Source: Kappaphycus alvarezii (taxonomy: Eukaryota > Rhodophyta > Florideophyceae > Gigartinales > Solieriaceae). Taken from it: a stretch of 64,000 nt of DNA. The DNA lies in contig NADL03000683.1 of NCBI GenBank assembly GCA_002205965.3, positions 1,364,001-1,428,000 of the forward strand, read 5' to 3'. The position numbers were made by a program, and so were the translations under genes. Numbering within the stretch: position 1 is the first letter of the stretch; every line of letters starts with the position of its first letter. The notes under the pieces are model-generated. The model did not search any database. It was not told the DNA's origin and saw only the letters and a program-made list of their open reading frames with translations. Positions 57,691 to 64,000 of the stretch are shown here, piece by piece.

Positions 57691-60666
57691 TCATCTGTTC
57701 CAGCGCTTGGCGTTCATTTCCTTTGTCTTGCCGCTGTTAATACCGCTCCCTCCGAAATTCCGTTTCCGTTTTTGCTTCTTGTCCAACAATGGCGCGGTTC
57801 CTCAACGACGATCTTCGGGCGCTCTTGATCTCTGCCACCCCTGGGATGAATCGTGCTTGCAGTCGTGCTCGCAACTCGGCATTCTTCTCCATGTAAGACT
57901 TGTAATCCCCATCGTACAAAACGACCTTGATCCTCTACCGCCAATATTTGCGTAGCTACTTGCGATATCAAGTAACGGTCGTGGCTTACAATGAGCAATG
58001 TTCCGTCAAAATGTTGTAGCGCCTCTTCCAGCATTTCCTTCGCGATATGGAAAGGTGGTTACCTGGTTCATCCAGCACTAGCACATTCGCAGGCTCCAAC
58101 ATAATCTTTGCAAGTGCGAGCCTTGCTTTCTCTCCTCCGCTCAGCGCGCCCACTTTTTTCTCAACATCATCCCCTTTAAACAAAAACTTCCCAAGAAGCG
58201 CTCTGATTTCCTCATATCTCATATCAGCTGGTGCAGCTTTTCGCAGTGTGTCGAGAACAGTGACATCTAGGTCAAGCGCATCTGCCTGGTTCTGCTCGTA
58301 GTAAGCAAGTGAGATGTTGGTCAGCCCCTTGCACTCCACTTTTCCTCCCTGCGGCTCCTCTCTGCCTGTAATCATCCTTAGTAGAGTACTCTTTCCGCTA
58401 CCGTTAGGGCCTATCAAGCTATGCGGTCACCTCTTTCGATTGCGATTGAAGCATCCTCAAATAAGTTCCGCCCATTGTAACCGTGAGTAACCTCGTCGAC
58501 AATAATGCAGTCTCGACCGGACCGAGGGGCTGCTGGGAATCGAAAAACAAGCGGCTTCCCTTGCCGGGGAGGTTGCCGGACTAGCTGACCAGTTCTCTCC
58601 ATTCTTTGAAGCATTTTCTCACGGCTCTTAACTTGGCTCGCCCGTGCAGGTGATCGCCGGTTTCGTTTGATGTAACTCTCCTGTTCCTTGATGAACTTTT
58701 GCTGGCGCATAGGCTGCTTCCCATGCTTTTCGTTGCTCCGCTTTCAACTTCACGAATGTTGTGTAGTTGCCAGGGTATTCGAATGCCTCCCCCCCGTCAA
58801 TATCTACTATCTTTGTGCAAACGCGATCCAGGAATTCTCGGTCATGAGACACCACGACCATAGGCAGCCTGCATGACTGCAAGTACTCTTCTAGCCATTC
58901 TACAGATTCATTATCCAAATGATTTGACGGCTCATCGAGAAGCAGTAGGTCTGGGTCCTGAAGAAGGACCTTCCCGAGGCCGATGCGAACCTTCCAGCCG
59001 CCAGAAAATGCAGCAACAAGCTTGTCATTGTCATCCTCAACGAAACCAAGCTAGGAAGACCCTGTCAATACGAGCGTCAGATTCCAAGCGTCCTTTTGAT
59101 CACATTTCGTTCGCAATTCCTCTAGTCTGTTCAAAAAGACCTCCAGCTTCTCAAGGTCATCACCCCTGCTCAATATCTTGCTCGCATTGCTGTATTCAGC
59201 CAGTAATTGAGACTCTTCGGTAAAGGCCGAATAAAACTCCTCGCGCAGAGTGCGGGTTGGATCTAATTCATCGATAAACTCTTGCCGCAAAAACGAGGCT
59301 TTGACGCGTCGTGAAGACCTGACAACCTCGCCGAGGACGGCTCCAACAACCTGCGATGATCCGTAACTGGGTCGTTTTGCCACAGCCATTTTCGCCAACA
59401 AGACCTACTCTTTCGCCAGTCCGAACGCCCCAGGTGACTCCCTGCAAAACCGTGGTATTCCTGAACGTGACTGTGACATCCTCCAGTCGAACGGAAGTAA
59501 ACTTTTCACCACCGACGCCCAAGTTGGGCATTCTAGTATTTGCAAGTCTACCCTCAGCTTCGTTACGCTCGCGTCGCTTTGCCTTTTTGATTCCCGCCGG
59601 CCCCCTCTCGTAAACTCTTTAAATTCCTTTGCCGCAGTTTCGAACTCCTGAAGGACTTCCGTATCTGGCTCAAAATTGTCTTCCTCTTGAGCCGTGCCGT
59701 TCTGGTCCTGCGTGACAATGTCAACGCCTTTTTAGAAGGTTCTGAGGCGAGCACTTGTTCGCCGAAAACATGGCCACTCTCCAGACCACCTGGTTGAACC
59801 TTGGCGTCGGCCTAGGGAACTTGATTCACGTCTCCCGCATCACGACCCAAGGCATCTCCCTTTTCCACAATGTTGGTGGAGGCACTGTCCGGTTTGTCGC
59901 TGTCACGTGCAGCAGGCAGCGACTCGTCCTGAGATACTGGGCCACCTATAGAAACATCGGTTGCGTTTCCATTGGCATCAGCGGAGCGCTTCCCTTAGGT
60001 TTCTTGTCGACTTGGTTCGATGGGATTGGTATCCCCCAGTGCATCAGCCAGTAGTTCTTCCGGAGACATTGAGGCACCTCCGAACACATCAACGGCATTT
60101 TCATTATCTTCAACGACTCCTTTCTTGCCTTTTTCTTTTTCTTTTTCTGTTGAGTGGGGCAGGGGTGTCATTATCGCCTAGAGCATTTCGCAATAAATCC
60201 TGCTGAGAAATGCCGTTTCCACCGAAAACATCGACCGCATTTTCATCCTCTCCGGCACTGTTGTTTTTCCCTTTTTTTTCCTGGAGGAAACTTGTACAGC
60301 ATTTTGACTGTCACCAAGCGCATCTCTGAGCAACTCCTCCTGTGACTGCTTGGACCCTGCGAAGACATCAACAGCATTATCCGACTCGTCGACAAGCCCC
60401 TTTTTCTTCTTTTTCCTCTTCTTTTTGTCCTCCTCGGAGTGTAGGTCGACCGCCGAGTCCTGCCCCAATGCGTCCGCAAGCAGTTGTTCCTGAGAGAGAC
60501 CTGCGCCACCAAACACGTCGACAGCTTTTTCCGAGTCCTCCTCCACACTCCTGCGAAACTTTTTCATGGTGACGACATTTCGTTTCGAGCGGACCGGCAC
60601 GTGGCGGTGGCCCTCCTGGCGGATGGTGTACCGAAAACGTTTGCACGGGCGGGTGACGAATGCCAT
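57691..60666 (-). CDS. ABC-F ATPase with repeated N-terminal motif
   Basis: A soluble twin-ATPase of the ABC-F family, which acts on stalled ribosomes; by domain order closest to plant plastid GCN5/ABCF5-type proteins (inferred). ATG 60666 opens a leader, MAFVTRPCKRFRYTIRQEG, that may target an organelle. It is followed by four clear and one weak copies of a motif AVDVFGG...LL.DALGD, separated by Lys-rich linkers. ABC domain 1: GENGCGKTT near 59370-59395, FSGGWKVRIGLGKVLL, LLLLDEPSNHLD, VSHDREFLDRV. A linker with AWEAAY and RNRRSPARASQVKSREK follows. ABC domain 2: GPNGSGKST near 58390-58415, LSGGEKARLALAK, VLVLDEPGNHL, VSHDRYLISQVA. The end is probably NAKRWNR at TGA 57691. At least eight frame changes (for example in an A8 run near 60270 and a G5 run near 59600) and two in-frame stops near 59995 and 59810 break it, yet all motifs are intact. 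Confidence 0.9.
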
Positions 60667-60824
60667 TTGAACTAGATTGGTAAGCTCAGAGGTAGTTGGT
60701 GAGTTTGGTTTGACTAAAGCTGCACAGTCGCCTGGGGTTAAGTGTTGAAGTGAAGCGAGGGGTGGTGCGCGGTGCTCGATTCTTTTTGTTGAGAAGAGTG
60801 GTAAACGCTTAGTGGCTGGGAACC

Positions 60825-61008
60825 ATGTTGAAAGCGCCGTGGCCGAGATGATCTCAAAATTATCGAAATTCTACGTTATTTCCGCAAGGAAATTGTCCAC
60901 TGTGCGGTTGACAAAGACGCTGACCTCGGCCTCATTGCGCCGCCAGAAACCAACAAGTGGCCACGTGTCGCACAAAAGCAACGTGAACAAGCAAGACTTG
61001 CCGGTTGA
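60825..61008 (+). CDS. Possible small protein, unidentified
   Basis: From ATG 60825 (context AACCATGTT) to TGA 61006-61008, after one indel near 60838, the reading is MLKA then GRDDLKIIEILRYFRKEIVH, CAVDKDADLGLIAPPETNKW and PRVAQKQREQARLAG, about 60 residues. The amphipathic helix, acidic middle and basic helical end look protein-like, and a one-base shift is the same defect as in every neighbouring gene. The competing frame (60812-61246) runs into the repeat cluster and looks random. I do not recognise the family. Confidence 0.35.
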
Positions 61009-61157
61009 GAAAAGGGAATGCGGGAGGAGGCGAGCTCCCTTTCACAATACGTACCTCGTACAATTACCCTCAAAGGTTGGATACTACATATGTACTGTCA
61101 GAATGCCGAGTCAACATCCTGTACCGTCCACAAAAATTAAACAGCACCCTCGTAGCA

Positions 61158-61200
61158 GTACAGCACAGTACACTGTACACTGTACAGTGCAGTACTGTAC
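61158..61200. repeat. TACTG/CAGTA cluster before TrpRS
   Basis: CAGTACAGCACAGTACACTG is followed by TACACTGTACAGTGCAGTAC, ending CTGTAC at 61200. It lies 166-208 nt upstream of the TrpRS start. Several overlapping palindromes such as CACTGTACAGTG. Confidence 0.65.
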
Positions 61201-61365
61201 AAATAGGCTCTGTTGCAGTAATCGAGATAACTTCACAGTCCCGTAAACCACCGATCATACCGATCAAATTAGCACGACATGCTATTTGTCATCCACCAAG
61301 CAACCCAACCTCAATCTCCATCACTCACCCACCTCCCACCATCCACCCCTCCATCATCACCCACC

Positions 61366-62591
<1,226 letters not shown>

Positions 62592-62777
62592 TTACCTGGT
62601 CAACCTCAACATTCTCACCCTCTCTCATGTTTTTGACATGGCAACGCTCTCTCGGAATCTTCCAAAATTATTCAGAAATGGCCGTGATCGCGCACGTTAG
62701 ATCGTTTCGCGTGCTTCCGCACCCACTCGGAAACCCAGTAACAATACAACCCAATTTTGTGGTATTCTAACGCGCTT

Positions 62778-63952
62778 CATGACAAGCCAGTATCCATTTC
62801 TACTTGCCATGAAGTCTTGAGGTATCTTGACGTACGCTCGTAAACCGCAAGCGTGATGCCGCTGCCAGGTCCGACCCACAAAACCCTGGCCAATAGTCCT
62901 CTCCATAGAGCAGCAATTCCTTCCTCTGCAATTATCCTTCTTATGCATTGTGTGATGTGTAGTACTTTCGGTCTGACCCTGTGCCCTGGGTCATGAAGCG
63001 CGTCTTGATTACATCGAAAGGGTTGGTTGCCGTTGCAGCAATTGCCCCCACAAACACGCCGAGTCCCGTAGCCTCCACATTACTTATTTCTCGCTTCCCA
63101 AAATGGCACTTCCAACGATCCTTACATATGGTGAACAGACTAAACTGCAACGCGTATACGGAACATCGCGCAGCATTGTGGGCCAAAACCCAGACATCAA
63201 CCCGCCTGCACCTCTGTCATGTAGATAGATCTCGCGGCATGCACTGTGGAATGATAACCCCGGGCCGGTCCCAAAGTGGCAACCTGCATCCTCTTTGCAA
63301 TCACCTCGCTGGACATAGAACGGCAATGCGCAAACCTCTCCAAACGCGCCGCTCGCCAAGTCAACAGCTGCAAGGCTATGTTCATCGTATACCCCTCTTC
63401 ACATCGTCGCTTGACAGCTTTATACCAGCAAACATGAGGGCATGTGTAGGAATAGTGCCAGCAAGTACAGCGCCGAAACCGGCGTACAAACCACGACGGA
63501 TACCTTCTTGCTGAGCAATGAGGCGAAAACCATGGAACATGGATTGGTATTTGAAAGGCGGGCCCCTTTGCACGTGCAGGCGAGATTTGACAGTGTCGAC
63601 GGATGAAGGGCTAGGTCACAGGCGAGACCGGCGGCAGCACCTGCGAGTAGGTCTGCGAAAATGGCGCGGCGTTCCGATCCCGGTCGGGGAGACAATTCGG
63701 GCTCACGACCCATTCTAGGCGAGAGACGGAAGTTGGTTTGAAATGAGCTGCGGTCTCGATACGGGCATGATGCGAGGGATGCAAAGGGATGGGTAGGGGG
63801 GTAGAGACGTTGGGTGTTGATTTGGAGGCGGAGGATTTGCCGGTTGCAAAAGGGCGTATTGAGGTTGGTCGGGAACTCGAGCCTAACTGGGGAGGTGTCG
63901 ATAAAGGTTTGAGGTGATTGGAGTTGCGACGCAGGGGGTTTAGGATATGCAA
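62778..63952 (-). CDS. Mitochondrial carrier, SAM-carrier type (SLC25A26-like)
   Basis: A six-helix membrane exchanger; the best match is the S-adenosylmethionine carrier group. The core starts near ATG 63713 (MGREPELSPRPGSERRAIFA). An in-frame-shifted leader from ATG 63952 (MHILNPLRRNSNHLKPLS) could be a targeting presequence, as in plant SAM carriers. Repeat 1: LLAGAAAGLACDLALHP then VKSRLHVQRGPPFKYQSMF. Repeat 2: VDLASGAFGEVCALPFYV, SEVIAKRMQVATLGPARGY, GFWPTMLRDVPYTALQFSLF. Repeat 3: GLGVFVGAIAATATNPFDVI, KTRFMTQGTGSDRKYYTS, AALWRGLLARVLWVGPGSG, ending EMDTGLS at 62778. The three carrier boxes are present, the second in the diverged PSEV--kRmQ form typical of SAM carriers. At least five frame changes. 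Confidence 0.85.
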
Positions 63953-64000
63953 ATTGAGTTGGAATAGTGACGAGAATGTGGAGGCATTTGAGTGTGTCAG

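Larger units (their letters stand above)
60667..61365. promoter_or_regulatory. Divergent promoter region of ABC-F and TrpRS
   Basis: A 700-bp region between two divergent starts. It holds one possible small ORF (60825-61008) and a dense TACTG-type cluster at 61158-61200. Nearest to TrpRS it is C-rich. Promoter status follows from gene orientation only; no TATA box is obvious. Confidence 0.5.

Overview
This is a window of eukaryotic nuclear DNA. The best guess is a red alga, probably a florideophyte of the Chondrus or Gracilaria kind. The evidence is spliceosomal introns in a TAF12 gene, a nuclear FtsH with a plastid and thylakoid-type leader, other genes that look intronless, and a high load of old LTR and DNA transposons between short gene islands. 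Taxonomy is inferred from gene content; no rRNA or plastid marker lies in the window.

Layout. 1-9500 is AT-rich and gene-poor, with one clear and one doubtful Tc1/mariner relic. 10444-18272 is a minus-strand Ty1/copia element with both LTRs, broken internally by an opposite-strand non-LTR reverse transcriptase fragment. 18-26.3 kb holds a PIF/Harbinger transposase, a PiggyBac-like element, two non-LTR RT tails and two copies of a 78-79 bp repeat, one with an 8-bp target duplication. 27.4-30.6 kb is a broken Sel1-like solenoid gene. 31.3-37.2 kb holds two PIF/Harbinger elements, each with a transposase and a Myb/SANT-like ORF in convergent orientation. 37.7-39.6 kb is a hAT transposase and 40.4-44.8 kb two Ty3/gypsy relics. 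45.9 kb is a solo LTR of the copia family, 47.5 kb an RT tail and 48.6-49.8 kb a complete but dead Tc1 element.

The right end is a gene island: ftsH (+), TAF12 (-), an RT tail, ABC-F ATPase (-), tryptophanyl-tRNA synthetase (+) and an S-adenosylmethionine-type mitochondrial carrier (-). Neighbours are mainly convergent (ftsH/TAF12, TrpRS/carrier) or divergent (ABC-F/TrpRS) with intergenic gaps of 0.2-0.7 kb. The genes serve plastid proteostasis, transcription initiation, translation and metabolite transport. They do not form a single pathway.

Two window-wide patterns matter. First, every conserved gene carries apparent 1-2 nt indels that break an otherwise perfectly conserved reading, which suggests an unpolished long-read assembly, so many pseudogene calls may be partly artefact. 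Second, a palindromic TACTGTACAGTA-type motif, often in short tandem arrays, recurs beside TEs and within about 0.2-0.6 kb upstream of most conserved genes.
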